Positions 1-8,200 of a DNA stretch of 53,028 bases are shown here, piece by piece. This stretch comes from Actinomycetota bacterium. GTDB lineage: Bacteria > Actinomycetota > Acidimicrobiia > Acidimicrobiales > Ilumatobacteraceae. The number at the start of each line of letters is the position of its first letter. Position 1 is the stretch's first letter. The DNA lies in assembly GCA_016871295.1 (NCBI GenBank), contig VFZD01000003.1, forward strand, positions 1 through 53,028, given 5' to 3'. Made by a program: the position numbers and the translations under genes. Below the pieces are notes generated by a model. It was not told where the DNA came from. It saw nothing but the letters and a program-made list of their open reading frames with translations, and made no database searches.

Positions 1-109
1 CCGAGTGTAAATCAACCCCGACAAGACGAGTCTCCCCACGCGGTGAATTTGTGCATTGAGGCCGGCCGCAGTCTGGCAAATCGGGTTGCAAATCGTAGAT
101 TGGAGTCGT
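1..109. other. Upstream stub without a recognised gene
   Basis: I see no supported gene in these bases. One plus-strand frame is open from base 1 to a stop near 132, but the stretch is short, resembles nothing I know and overlaps the start of the aminotransferase gene. It could be the tail of a gene cut by the window edge. Confidence 0.4.
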
Positions 110-1294
110 ATGAAATTCGCACCAATCTCTGATCGCTTGAGCGGTTTGGGCGCCGCGAAGTGGGCGGTGCACGTCGAAGGCTTGCGTCGGGCGAATCTGG
201 GCGAGCCGATAATCATGTTGTCGATCGGCGAACCCGACCTGCCTCCCCCACTCGGCGTGCTCGATGCGGCGAGTGCGGCGATGCGCAAAGGCAGAACTCG
301 CTATGCGCACGGCCAGGGCGAACCGCGGACACTGTCGGCGATCGCAAATCATCTGACCCGCCGCTCTGGTCTGACGGTTTCGCCCGAACAGGTTCTCTAC
401 ACGGCAGGCACGCAAAATGGTTTGTGCACCGCGTTGCTGACGCTGGCGCAAACCGGCGACGAAGTTTTGGTGCCCGACCCTTATTACGCGACATACGAAG
501 GTTTGGTCGCCGCATCCGGTGCGAAATTCGTGCCGGTGGCGACGAGACCCGAAGATAATTTTCATGTCACCGCCGAGGCGATCGAACGGGCGATCACCAA
601 ACAGACGAAAGTATTGCTGCTCAACACGCCGAGCAACCCGACGGGTGCGGTGCTCAGCCGGGATGAGATCGACCAGATCGGCGCTGTCTGCGAGCGACAT
701 GATTTGTGGATCATCTGCGACGAGGTCTACGCCGACATGACCTTCGATGCGCCGTTCTGCTCGCCGTTTGACCGCCCGCGCTTGCGCCATCGAACTTTGG
801 CCGTGTCGTCGATCTCGAAGTCGCACGCCCTGCCCGGTTTTCGGGCGGGCTGGGTGGCCAGCGACCCGAGCGTCACCCCTCGCTTGGTGCTCGTGGCCGA
901 GGCGATGTTGTTCGGTTCACAACCGTTCATCGAAGACGCCCTGGCTGTCGCCCTGAACGAAAAGCACCCCGAGGTTGAACGACTGCGACACGCATTTCGC
1001 CAGCGCGCCGAGACGCTTGTCGATGCGTTCAGCGGCAGCGAATACATCTCGGCGCGCATGCCCGAAGGCGGCATGTTCGTGATGCTCGACATCAGGCGCA
1101 CGAAACTCTCGGGCGAAGAATTCGCATGGCGACTTCTCGAAACCGAGAACATCACCGTGATGCCCGGCGAAAGTTTCGGCAGGGGCGGCGCCGGCCACAT
1201 TCGCATCGCGCTCACGGTCGATGCGGAAGTTCTGGGTCGAGCCTGTTCACGCATCAGGCAACTCGCCGAAAAACTCTGCGCTGAAGCCGGTTGA
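110..1294 (+). CDS. aruH: Arginine:pyruvate transaminase-like class I/II aminotransferase
   Basis: A 394-residue fold-type I PLP aminotransferase. The PLP lysine is Lys237 in the motif SISKSHALPGFRAGW; the substrate-side SNPTG motif and a C-terminal arginine region (GHIRIAL) are present. As I recall it, the whole length aligns well with Pseudomonas AruH (shared pattern GEP/GDPD, TPSNPTGA, DEVYADMTF, PEGGMFVMLDIR). AruH moves the alpha-amino group of L-arginine to pyruvate, giving 2-ketoarginine. The next gene, 3 bases on, encodes the matching 2-ketoarginine decarboxylase family, which supports the role. The start is ATG at 110, preceded by GGAG; an in-frame TTG at 56 would add 18 residues with no family match. 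Other amino donors remain possible. Confidence 0.75.
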   Translation: MKFAPISDRLSGLGAAKWAVHVEGLRRANLGEPIIMLSIGEPDLPPPLGVLDAASAAMRKGRTRYAHGQGEPRTLSAIANHLTRRSGLTVSPEQVLYTAGTQNGLCTALLTLAQTGDEVLVPDPYYATYEGLVAASGAKFVPVATRPEDNFHVTAEAIERAITKQTKVLLLNTPSNPTGAVLSRDEIDQIGAVCERHDLWIICDEVYADMTFDAPFCSPFDRPRLRHRTLAVSSISKSHALPGFRAGWVASDPSVTPRLVLVAEAMLFGSQPFIEDALAVALNEKHPEVERLRHAFRQRAETLVDAFSGSEYISARMPEGGMFVMLDIRRTKLSGEEFAWRLLETENITVMPGESFGRGGAGHIRIALTVDAEVLGRACSRIRQLAEKLCAEAG

Positions 1295-1297
1295 CCT

Positions 1298-2884
1298 GTG
1301 GTGAGCGCCGAACTTCGAGTCGGAGAAGCGATCATCGACCTGCTCGCCCGGGAATATGGCGTCGATGTCGTGTTCGGTATTCCGGGAGTGCACAACATCG
1401 AGTTGTACCGCGGGTTGCATCGCGCGGGTGTGCGCGCGGTTTCGCCGCGACACGAACAGGGCGCGGGCTTCATGGCCGACGGCTGGTCGATCGTCACGGG
1501 CAAACCCGGCGTCTGTGTTTTGATCAGTGGCCCGGGTTTGACCAATGCACTGACCCCGATCGCCCAGGCTTATCACGATTCGCGACCGATGCTGGTTCTG
1601 ACATCGACCACGCCGACCGATGCGCTGGGCAAAGGCTTCGGCCCGCTGCACGACCTGCCGGATCAGGCCGCGGTGGCGCGAAGCATTTGCGCGTTCAGTG
1701 AAACCGTCACCGATCCGTCACGGTTGCCTGCGCTCATCGAACGGGCGTTCAATATTTTTTCTTCATCGCGTCGGCGACCCGTGCACATCGCGATCCCGAC
1801 CGATGTGTTGACTCAAAAGTGCAGCCCTTTCGCGCGGTCGCATGCCGCGACAATGCACGACGAAATCACCACCGACCAAATCGCCCGCGCCGTCGAAATC
1901 ATCGACCCTGCGCAAAGCCCCGTCGTAATTGCCGGTGGCGGTTGTATCGATGCAGGGTCAGAACTCGTCGCCTTCGCCGAGACTCTTGGCGCGCCAGTTT
2001 TGCTGACGGGCAACGCCAAAGGGGTCGTGTCGTCGAGCCACGATTTGTGCGCCGGCAACTGCCTCGTGTTTGGTCGGGTGCAACGCGAAATCGAGTCGGC
2101 AGATGTCGTCGTGGTGGTCGGCACCGAACTCTCCGACACCGACCTCTACAACAACGGTCGAGCGTTGAATTTCGCGGGAAAAGTCGTGCGCATCGATATC
2201 GACCCCGAACAGATCAATCGGCGCACGACACCGACCATCGGCTTGGTCGGCGATGCGGCCACGACTTTGAAACGGCTGACAGAAAATATTCGCAAGCGTT
2301 CGACAGACGCGGGTCGCCAGCGTGCTGGTGAATGGCGCGACCATGCGCGAACAAGAACAAATGTCAAGTTCGTGCCGTGGCTTCGAGCGATCGAAGAAAA
2401 TTTGCCGGGTGACGCGATCGTCGCCCTCGACTCGACCCAATTGGCCTACAGCGCCCACTGGTGGTTGCCGGCGACCCAGCCGCGCTCGTGGCTGGCGCCG
2501 TATGGTTTCGGCACGCTCGGTTGCGCGCTGCCGATGGCGATTGGCGCGAGCGTCGCCGCGCCCAGCCGACCAGTCTTGGCGATCGTCGGCGACGGCGGAT
2601 GGTTGTTCACGGTGGCCGAAATGGCCGCCGCCAAAGACCTGAACAGCAACATCATCTTGTTGTTGTGGGACAACAGCGGTTACGAACAGATCCGCGAATC
2701 GTTCGACGATGTCGACGCGCCGCGCCTCGGTGTCGACGTGTCGTCGCACGACCCGTGCCTGGTCGCCCGCGGGTTTGGCTGGCAAACAACCCGAGTCGAC
2801 ACCCCCGAGCAACTCGCCCAAGTGCTCGCGACATCGTTCGCCACGCGCGGCCCGAAATTTATTCGGGTCGCGGCACCGCGCTAA
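1298..2884 (+). CDS. aruI: Thiamine-diphosphate 2-ketoarginine decarboxylase-like enzyme
   Basis: A 528-residue enzyme of the acetolactate synthase/benzoylformate decarboxylase fold. The N-terminal PYR domain has the catalytic Glu53 (RHEQGAGFMADG). The C-terminal PP domain has the ThDP-binding GDG at about 431-433, followed by the DN pair. The segment DALGKGFGPLHDLPDQ is typical of AruI (5-guanidino-2-oxopentanoate decarboxylase) rather than of IlvB. The expected reaction is 2-ketoarginine to 4-guanidinobutyraldehyde plus CO2, directly after AruH in the arginine transaminase pathway. It follows aruH after 3 bases, so the two form one operon. Two in-frame GTG codons (1298, 1301) are possible starts. 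It ends 3 bases from the convergent gene. A general ThDP lyase is the fallback call. Confidence 0.72.
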   Translation: MVSAELRVGEAIIDLLAREYGVDVVFGIPGVHNIELYRGLHRAGVRAVSPRHEQGAGFMADGWSIVTGKPGVCVLISGPGLTNALTPIAQAYHDSRPMLVLTSTTPTDALGKGFGPLHDLPDQAAVARSICAFSETVTDPSRLPALIERAFNIFSSSRRRPVHIAIPTDVLTQKCSPFARSHAATMHDEITTDQIARAVEIIDPAQSPVVIAGGGCIDAGSELVAFAETLGAPVLLTGNAKGVVSSSHDLCAGNCLVFGRVQREIESADVVVVVGTELSDTDLYNNGRALNFAGKVVRIDIDPEQINRRTTPTIGLVGDAATTLKRLTENIRKRSTDAGRQRAGEWRDHARTRTNVKFVPWLRAIEENLPGDAIVALDSTQLAYSAHWWLPATQPRSWLAPYGFGTLGCALPMAIGASVAAPSRPVLAIVGDGGWLFTVAEMAAAKDLNSNIILLLWDNSGYEQIRESFDDVDAPRLGVDVSSHDPCLVARGFGWQTTRVDTPEQLAQVLATSFATRGPKFIRVAAPR

Positions 2885-2887
2885 GCC

Positions 2888-4093
2888 TCAGGTCAGGTCG
2901 GCGGGTGTCTGTCGTTCGTTGAGGTGCAGCTCGGTGCCCGTATACGGGTGAGCAAGCGCGACTTCTTCGTTCAATTCGACGCCGAGACCCGGCTCTTTGG
3001 ACGGAATGACATAACCATTTTCGAATTGAATCGGCTTTTTCAAAATCTTGGCGTGGAAACCGCCCCAATCTTGAATGCTCTCGAGAATCAAGAAATTCGG
3101 CGTGCAGGTGCTCAACTGAATATTGGCCGCACCTTCGATCGGTCCGCAATAAAGATGCGGTGCGATCTGGGCGTGATATGTCTCGGCGATCGACGCGATC
3201 TTCTTGCCCTCGAGAATGCCGCCGCAGCGCCCCGTGGCCAACTGAACAATCGACGCCCCGCCGACCCGCAACACGTGCGCGAACTCGTACTTTGATGTCA
3301 GGCGCTCGCCCGTGGCGATCGGAATGCTCGTGTGCGCGGCGACCTTGGCCATCTCTTCGGGTGCGTCAGGCGGAATCGGCTCTTCAAACCACATCGGGTC
3401 GTACGGCTCGAGTTGCTTGGCCAAGCGAATCGCACCCGACGCCGTGAACTGACCGTGCGTACCGAACAAAATATCGGCGCGGTTGCCGACGGCTTTGCGA
3501 ATCGCCGCGACCATGCGCACGCTGCGATCGATCGCCGCCAGCGACGGCTGACGGCCGTCGAAAACCGAATATGGCCCGGCGGGGTCGAGTTTCACCGCGG
3601 TGAAACCACGCTCGACTTCGCGCAACGCGGCCGCGGCGGAAAGATCTGGGTCGCTGTATAGAGGGTGATCCGAGTGCGCGTCGAACTCATGCGGCGGATA
3701 CAGATACGTGTAACAACGCAGGCGATCGTGAACCTGGCCGCCGAGCAATTCGTAGACGGGCTTCCCCGTGTCCTTGCCACAGATGTCCCACATCGCCATT
3801 TCGAGACCGCTGACGACACCGGCCGTGCTGAAATCCGGCCGATGCGAGAAACCCGAACCATAGGTGCGACGCCACATTTTTTCGATATGAAACGGATCGG
3901 CGCCGAAAACATAACGGGCAAAAACATCCTCGGCCACCTTGCACACGATTTGCGGCGAATACGTCGCCGTATAGATCTCGCCGACACCGCTGACGCCGGT
4001 GTCTGTGGTGATCTTGACGAAGATGAAATATCGACCGCCCGTGCGCGGTGGCGGGTTGCCGACGACGAAGGTCTGAAGTTTCTCTATTTTCAC
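2888..4093 (-). CDS. Enolase-superfamily (MR/MLE) sugar-acid dehydratase-like protein
   Basis: A 401-residue protein of the mandelate racemase subgroup, with an N-terminal capping domain and a C-terminal barrel. The general layout fits galactonate/mannonate dehydratases: MWFEEPI (metal ligand Glu237), TGERL (Glu263), IAPHL (His313) and a GTHGQ motif at 211-215. The first metal ligand, normally Asp in D-x-H-G-R, is Gly211 here, and the usual QPD motif reads QLATG. The substrate is therefore unknown; acid-sugar dehydration is only the family default. It is the last gene of a minus-strand operon with an alcohol dehydrogenase, a class II aldolase, a hydroxyacid dehydrogenase-like protein and an aldehyde dehydrogenase remnant, which suggests sugar-acid or polyol catabolism. 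Confidence 0.75.
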   Translation of the reverse strand: MKIEKLQTFVVGNPPPRTGGRYFIFVKITTDTGVSGVGEIYTATYSPQIVCKVAEDVFARYVFGADPFHIEKMWRRTYGSGFSHRPDFSTAGVVSGLEMAMWDICGKDTGKPVYELLGGQVHDRLRCYTYLYPPHEFDAHSDHPLYSDPDLSAAAALREVERGFTAVKLDPAGPYSVFDGRQPSLAAIDRSVRMVAAIRKAVGNRADILFGTHGQFTASGAIRLAKQLEPYDPMWFEEPIPPDAPEEMAKVAAHTSIPIATGERLTSKYEFAHVLRVGGASIVQLATGRCGGILEGKKIASIAETYHAQIAPHLYCGPIEGAANIQLSTCTPNFLILESIQDWGGFHAKILKKPIQFENGYVIPSKEPGLGVELNEEVALAHPYTGTELHLNERQTPADLT

Positions 4094-4120
4094 GCGACCC
4101 CCGACCCGACGTTGCTCAAC

Positions 4121-5203
4121 CTAACCAAACACGATCACATTGCGCAAGGCGTCGCCCCGTTTTACCGCGGCAATCGCCTCGTTGATCTGTTCGAGCGGGT
4201 AGGTCTTGGTCACCAGTTCGTCGAGTTTCAGACGACCCTGCTCGTAGAGCGAGATCAAGTTCGGGATATCGACCTGAATTCGGGCCGAACCCATTTTCGA
4301 ACCGAGAATGTTTTGGCTGTATGCCGCCATCGTGCCAGGGTCGATTTCAGACCTCACACCATTGGCCGGCATGCCGACCAGAACCACGGTGCCCGACTTC
4401 GCGAGCAGACCGTATGACGAGTCGAAAGCCTGCTTGGCTCCGACCGTGACAAAAACATAGTCGGCACCCCGACCTTCGGTGAGCGCCGAGACTTGTTTGC
4501 CGACATCTTGTTTGCCCGAGTTGATGCCGTGTGTCGCGCCGAATCTTTTTGCGGCTTCGAGTTTCGAATCGGAGAGATCGACGGCGATGATCACCTTGGC
4601 GCCGCTGACTCGCGCCCCCTGCACCGAGTTGAGACCGACGCCCCCCGCGCCGATCACGACGACGTTGCTGCCCGGTTCCACTTTGGCCGTGTTGGTCACC
4701 GCGCCAAAGCCCGTGATCACACCGCAAGCCAACAAAGACGCGCTAGCCGACTTGATCTGTTTCGAGATCACGACGACTTGAGATTCATGCACGACGACAT
4801 TTTCGGCGAAACTTCCCGTGCCCATCGCTTGCACGATCGACTCGCCCGTCTTCGATGTCAACGGGCTCTTCGCGTCGAGTGGAAACGACGTCTCGCAAGT
4901 CACGGGCATGCCGCGCAGGCAGCCCCGACAATGGCCGCAAGATCGAATCAACGTCACCACCACTCGATCGCCGACCTTCACCGACGAGACACCAGCCCCC
5001 AGTTTTTCGACGACCCCGACACTTTCGTGACCATAAACCGCGGGCAACGCCCCGCCCCAAGCCCCATCTGCATACGAGATGTCGCTGTGGCAAATGGCGG
5101 TCGCCGCAATCTTGACGCGCAACTCACCCGCCTGCGGCTCGGCCAGATTCAGGTCCTCGATCACGAGGGGTCTACCAAATTCACGACAAACTGCGGCCTT
5201 CAA
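4121..5203 (-). CDS. Zinc-dependent medium-chain alcohol dehydrogenase
   Basis: A 360-residue MDR-family alcohol dehydrogenase. Catalytic zinc ligands are Cys38 (AICHSD) and His59-Glu60 (YGHE). The structural zinc site is Cys89, Cys92, Cys95 and Cys103 (CGHCRGC ... VTC). The Rossmann motif IGAGGVGLNSVQ is intact, followed by an acidic residue (AVDLSDSK) that favours NAD over NADP. The sequence resembles class III-like bacterial enzymes that oxidise primary alcohols, but the substrate cannot be read from it. It lies 27 bases upstream of the enolase-superfamily gene and 32 bases downstream of the class II aldolase gene, in the same direction. Confidence 0.88.
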   Translation of the reverse strand: MKAAVCREFGRPLVIEDLNLAEPQAGELRVKIAATAICHSDISYADGAWGGALPAVYGHESVGVVEKLGAGVSSVKVGDRVVVTLIRSCGHCRGCLRGMPVTCETSFPLDAKSPLTSKTGESIVQAMGTGSFAENVVVHESQVVVISKQIKSASASLLACGVITGFGAVTNTAKVEPGSNVVVIGAGGVGLNSVQGARVSGAKVIIAVDLSDSKLEAAKRFGATHGINSGKQDVGKQVSALTEGRGADYVFVTVGAKQAFDSSYGLLAKSGTVVLVGMPANGVRSEIDPGTMAAYSQNILGSKMGSARIQVDIPNLISLYEQGRLKLDELVTKTYPLEQINEAIAAVKRGDALRNVIVFG

Positions 5204-5235
5204 CTTGTTTTCCCTTCGATTTGCAACTGAAGATT

Positions 5236-5970
5236 CTAGTTTCGAAACTCGGGCGACTCGCGATCAAGAATCTCGGTCAGGGCGGCGAGGTGATGATTCG
5301 ACGCGTCCGGATATTCGAGCCATTGCTTGCAGACCATCGACGCGGTTTCGTCGGGAATCAAGTCGAGTTCGCGCCCGGTCGACAACGCCAGTACCTGCAG
5401 TTGCGCGGCTTTCTCGAGATAGTAGAGCTCGTCGAATGCCTCGGCGACGGTCTTGCCGACGACGATCACTCCGTGGCCCGAGAGAAACAAAACACTGCGC
5501 GACTTGCCCAGAACTTTTGCCACACGCTGACCCTCACCGGCGTCGAGCGCCATGCCCGAATACTCGCGGTCATAGGCGATTCGATTGAAAAATCGGCACG
5601 CGTTCTGATCTAGCATCATCAACTCGAAATCTTTGAGGCAGGCAAGAGTCGTCGCGTTAGGCATGTGAGTGTGCAGAATGCACCTGGCGTCGGGCACCAG
5701 TCGATGAATTTGACCGTGCAAATTGATCGCCGTCGGGTCGACTGTTTGATCTGCGGGCACGCCGAAGTTTTCATTGTTCGCCTCGCACACGACCAAATCG
5801 CTCGCCTTGATCTGCGAGAAGTGCTTCCCTGCCGGGTTGATCAAGAACCTCTGACCGTCGTTCGAAATCGCGACGCTGAAATGATTGGCCACCGCCTCGT
5901 GCATGTTGAGCCTGGCCGCCCAACGAAACGCCACCGCCAAATCGACGCGAGCCTGTTGCTCGATGGTCAT
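5236..5970 (-). CDS. Class II aldolase/adducin family protein
   Basis: A 244-residue protein with the zinc-binding HTH pair (His100, His102 in LHTHMPNATT) and a distal His166 (FLSGHGVIVVG). The glutamate that acts as catalytic acid in fuculose-1-phosphate aldolase is not evident: that region reads INLHGQIHR, as in the adducin-like subfamily. It may be an aldolase, epimerase or decarboxylase. Its place between the alcohol dehydrogenase and a hydroxyisobutyrate-dehydrogenase-like gene supports a role in the same catabolic pathway. The ATG at 5970 is 9 bases from the preceding gene's stop. Confidence 0.8.
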   Translation of the reverse strand: MTIEQQARVDLAVAFRWAARLNMHEAVANHFSVAISNDGQRFLINPAGKHFSQIKASDLVVCEANNENFGVPADQTVDPTAINLHGQIHRLVPDARCILHTHMPNATTLACLKDFELMMLDQNACRFFNRIAYDREYSGMALDAGEGQRVAKVLGKSRSVLFLSGHGVIVVGKTVAEAFDELYYLEKAAQLQVLALSTGRELDLIPDETASMVCKQWLEYPDASNHHLAALTEILDRESPEFRN

Positions 5971-5979
5971 GGTTGAAGG

Positions 5980-6903
5980 CTATTGTAAGCGAGCCGGAAA
6001 TCCTGGCGCGCGCAGATCGGTGCCGAGCGCATCTTCGAGCAGTTTGACGACCTGTGTCGACCAGGCCTCGCCACCATATTGTTCCTTGGCACGCACAAAG
6101 GCTTGTTGCACGGTGCTCGCCAAATCGAGCGGCACTCCGAACTTGCGACCGTATTCCATGGCGAAACCCAGGTCTTTCAGCGCTAGATCCATCGTGAAGC
6201 CGATGTCGTAACTTCCGTTCAAAATCACCTGTCCCTCGGTTTCGTGGACGAAGCTGTTGCCCGAACTGTTTTTGATCACCTCGAATGCGACGCCCAGATC
6301 GATGCCGCCTTTTTTGGCCAACATCAACGCCTCGCCACAGGCCACAAGATGAATGAACGCCAGCATGTTCGTGATCACCTTGATCACGGCCGCACTGCCC
6401 AGTTCGCCGACATAGATCACGGGTCTGCCCATCGCCTCGAGCAGATCTTTGTGATCGGCGAAAACCTTCGGGTCGCCACCCACCAAGACGGTGATGTCAC
6501 CCTCGGCCGCCTTGTGCACGCCGCCGGTCACGGGCGACTCGAGCGCGTTGAATCCCAACTTTGTGGCGATCTCGCCGAGGCGCAGGGTTTCGCTGCGATC
6601 GTTGGTGCTCATGTCGATCCATGTCGCGTTTTTCTTCAATCCGCGAAAGATGCCCGTTTCGCCGTCGACGACCGTGTCGATCGCGCGCGGCGACGGAAGA
6701 CATGTGAACACAACTTCCGAGGCCCGGGCCACCTCTTTGGGCGAGTTCGCCCATTTCGCACCCTTGCCGATCAAACCCTCGCCGAGACTCTTGTTGAGAT
6801 CATTGATCGTCACGTTGTGTCCGGCGCGCACCAGGCTGGCGGCCAAATAGACGCCGAGATGACCCAGACCGATGAAACCACAATTGCGTTTCGTATTGCT
6901 CAT
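5980..6903 (-). CDS. 3-hydroxyisobutyrate dehydrogenase family oxidoreductase
   Basis: A 307-residue beta-hydroxyacid dehydrogenase. The Rossmann motif GFIGLGHLG is near residue 9, the substrate loop reads SPVTGGVHKAAEGD, and the catalytic lysine is Lys175 (AAVIKVITNML). Family members oxidise 3-hydroxyisobutyrate, tartronate semialdehyde, threonate (LtnD) and similar acids; the exact substrate is open. The start is ATG at 6903, which overlaps the TGA of the upstream aldehyde dehydrogenase remnant as ATGA, implying translational coupling. The reading frame stays open far upstream, but that extension is the antisense-like shadow of the remnant gene. Confidence 0.85.
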   Translation of the reverse strand: MSNTKRNCGFIGLGHLGVYLAASLVRAGHNVTINDLNKSLGEGLIGKGAKWANSPKEVARASEVVFTCLPSPRAIDTVVDGETGIFRGLKKNATWIDMSTNDRSETLRLGEIATKLGFNALESPVTGGVHKAAEGDITVLVGGDPKVFADHKDLLEAMGRPVIYVGELGSAAVIKVITNMLAFIHLVACGEALMLAKKGGIDLGVAFEVIKNSSGNSFVHETEGQVILNGSYDIGFTMDLALKDLGFAMEYGRKFGVPLDLASTVQQAFVRAKEQYGGEAWSTQVVKLLEDALGTDLRAPGFPARLQ

Positions 6904-7307
6904 AGTTGTATCCGCGTCGTTTTCAAGTTGGTGTGGCCCTCGATCGAATGCATCGAGCGATCGCGACCCGTGCCCGACTGCTTGAACCCGCCGAACGGGG
7001 TCGTGATCGAACCCTTGTCGAACGTGTCGACCCACACCGTGCCGGTGCGCAACTTGCGGGCGATGCGATGCGCCTTGGTGATGTCGCGGGTCCAGATCGC
7101 CGAGGCCAAACCGTATTGCGCGTCGTTGGCGACTTGCACCGCCTCCTCGGCGCTGTTCACGGCGATCGAGGCCAAAACTGGGCCGAAGATTTCTTCCGTT
7201 TTGCCGCTCGCGGCGTCGACGAATTTTCCGTCGATGAAGAGTTTGGTGCGAGCAACTTTTTGGCCTGCACGCTTCGTCCACTCTTCGCCCGAAAACAGAT
7301 CGGTCAC
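6900..7307 (-). pseudogene. PuuC/KauB-like aldehyde dehydrogenase with its catalytic core deleted
   Basis: The 135-residue product joins the first ~35 residues of an aldehyde dehydrogenase (FSGEEWTKRA ... LFIDGKFVDAASGKT) directly to the last ~100 (EEIFGPVLASIAVNSAEEA ... PFGGFKQSGTGRD). The intact family is near 495 residues, so about 360 residues are missing in frame, including the NAD-binding core, the general-base Glu and the nucleophilic Cys. The C-terminal half most resembles PuuC/KauB enzymes, which oxidise 4-guanidinobutyraldehyde or related aldehydes. The GTG start at 7307 has a good AGGAG ribosome site, and the TGA overlaps the next ATG, so translation signals are intact. It could still be made as a small protein, or be an assembly artefact. 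Confidence 0.75.
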
Positions 7308-7370
7308 TTCGTCTCCTGAATTTTGTTCGACGGCATTTTGCCAAGCCACGACGCTATCAGTGCGACCTGT

Positions 7371-7376
7371 AAGAAT
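7371..7376 (+). promoter_or_regulatory. Possible -10 box for the sulfotransferase gene
   Basis: AAGAAT lies 6 bases before the GTG at 7383, the spacing seen at other leaderless-looking starts in this window. No convincing -35 box is visible. Confidence 0.3.
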
Positions 7377-7382
7377 ATAGGC

Positions 7383-8198
7383 GTGCGTTCGCCAGAGTCG
7401 AGCAGAACTCCCACCACGACTCTGCTCGCCATCGCCTCGGTGCATCGCACGGGCTCGACGCTGTTGTGCTCGATTCTGCGGGCCACCGGCATGGCGGGTA
7501 TGCCGATGGAGTACCTGAACATTCACACCAAGAACTTCACCAATTTTCGCGCCGAAAATCGTCTGCCCCGCCTCAACCTCAAAGGTTTGGCCGTTGGCGC
7601 CGTGCGCAAAGCCACCGGCAGATCGGCCTGGCGCAACATCGATTATTTTTCCGACTCGTCTTGGCACGCTTATTTGAGACGAGCGGCCGCGCTCAACACG
7701 ACCCCCAACGGGGTGTTCGGCATCAAGATGCACTTCAATCAATATGACGAGCACATGTTGCGCCGTGGCATCGACGCAAACTTTTGGAATGTGCCGATCA
7801 AATGGGTGCGCATCACGCGCGAAAATCAGGTGCGTCAGGCGATCTCGCTCGTGCGCGCCGAGCAATCAAACCAATGGAACAGCAACATGACCGCGATGCG
7901 CGAGCCGATCTATGCCGAGCAGTCGATCGTCGACGCGATCCACACGATCGACGCGGCAAACCAGAATTGGAACCAATACTTTGCCGCAAACTCGATCGCG
8001 CCATTGCAGGTTTCCTACGAGCAATTGACGATGAACATGGACGACACGGTGCGACGAATCATGAACCACATCGACACGCCGATCGACACGGTGCCCACGC
8101 CCCAAACCAAACGCCAGTCAGACGGCGCGAGCGCCCAATGGGAAACCCGTTTCCTCGAGGCCCGACCCGAATTCGTCTCGCGCGCTGCCACACTGTAG
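7383..8198 (+). CDS. Stf0-type PAPS-dependent sulfotransferase
   Basis: About 271 residues. The N-terminal 5'-phosphosulfate loop reads ASVHRTGSTLLCSIL, followed by GMPMEYLN. The 3'-phosphate region VRITRENQVRQAISLVRAEQ also matches the Stf0 family, whose known members sulfate trehalose or lipid-linked acceptors in actinobacteria. The acceptor here is unknown. The stop codon is only 2 bases before the GTG of menB, so the two genes are co-translated and a menaquinone-related acceptor is conceivable (inference). I chose GTG 7383, just before the conserved core and behind a -10-like box; an in-frame TTG at 7323 would add 20 residues but overlaps the divergent gene's ribosome site. Confidence 0.75.
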   Translation: MRSPESSRTPTTTLLAIASVHRTGSTLLCSILRATGMAGMPMEYLNIHTKNFTNFRAENRLPRLNLKGLAVGAVRKATGRSAWRNIDYFSDSSWHAYLRRAAALNTTPNGVFGIKMHFNQYDEHMLRRGIDANFWNVPIKWVRITRENQVRQAISLVRAEQSNQWNSNMTAMREPIYAEQSIVDAIHTIDAANQNWNQYFAANSIAPLQVSYEQLTMNMDDTVRRIMNHIDTPIDTVPTPQTKRQSDGASAQWETRFLEARPEFVSRAATL

Positions 8199-8200
8199 GC

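Noticed and set aside
6904..7344. A 147-residue N-terminal extension of the hydroxyisobutyrate-dehydrogenase-like protein
   Set aside because: The extension is a shadow of the aldehyde dehydrogenase remnant; the Rossmann motif starts right after ATG 6903.
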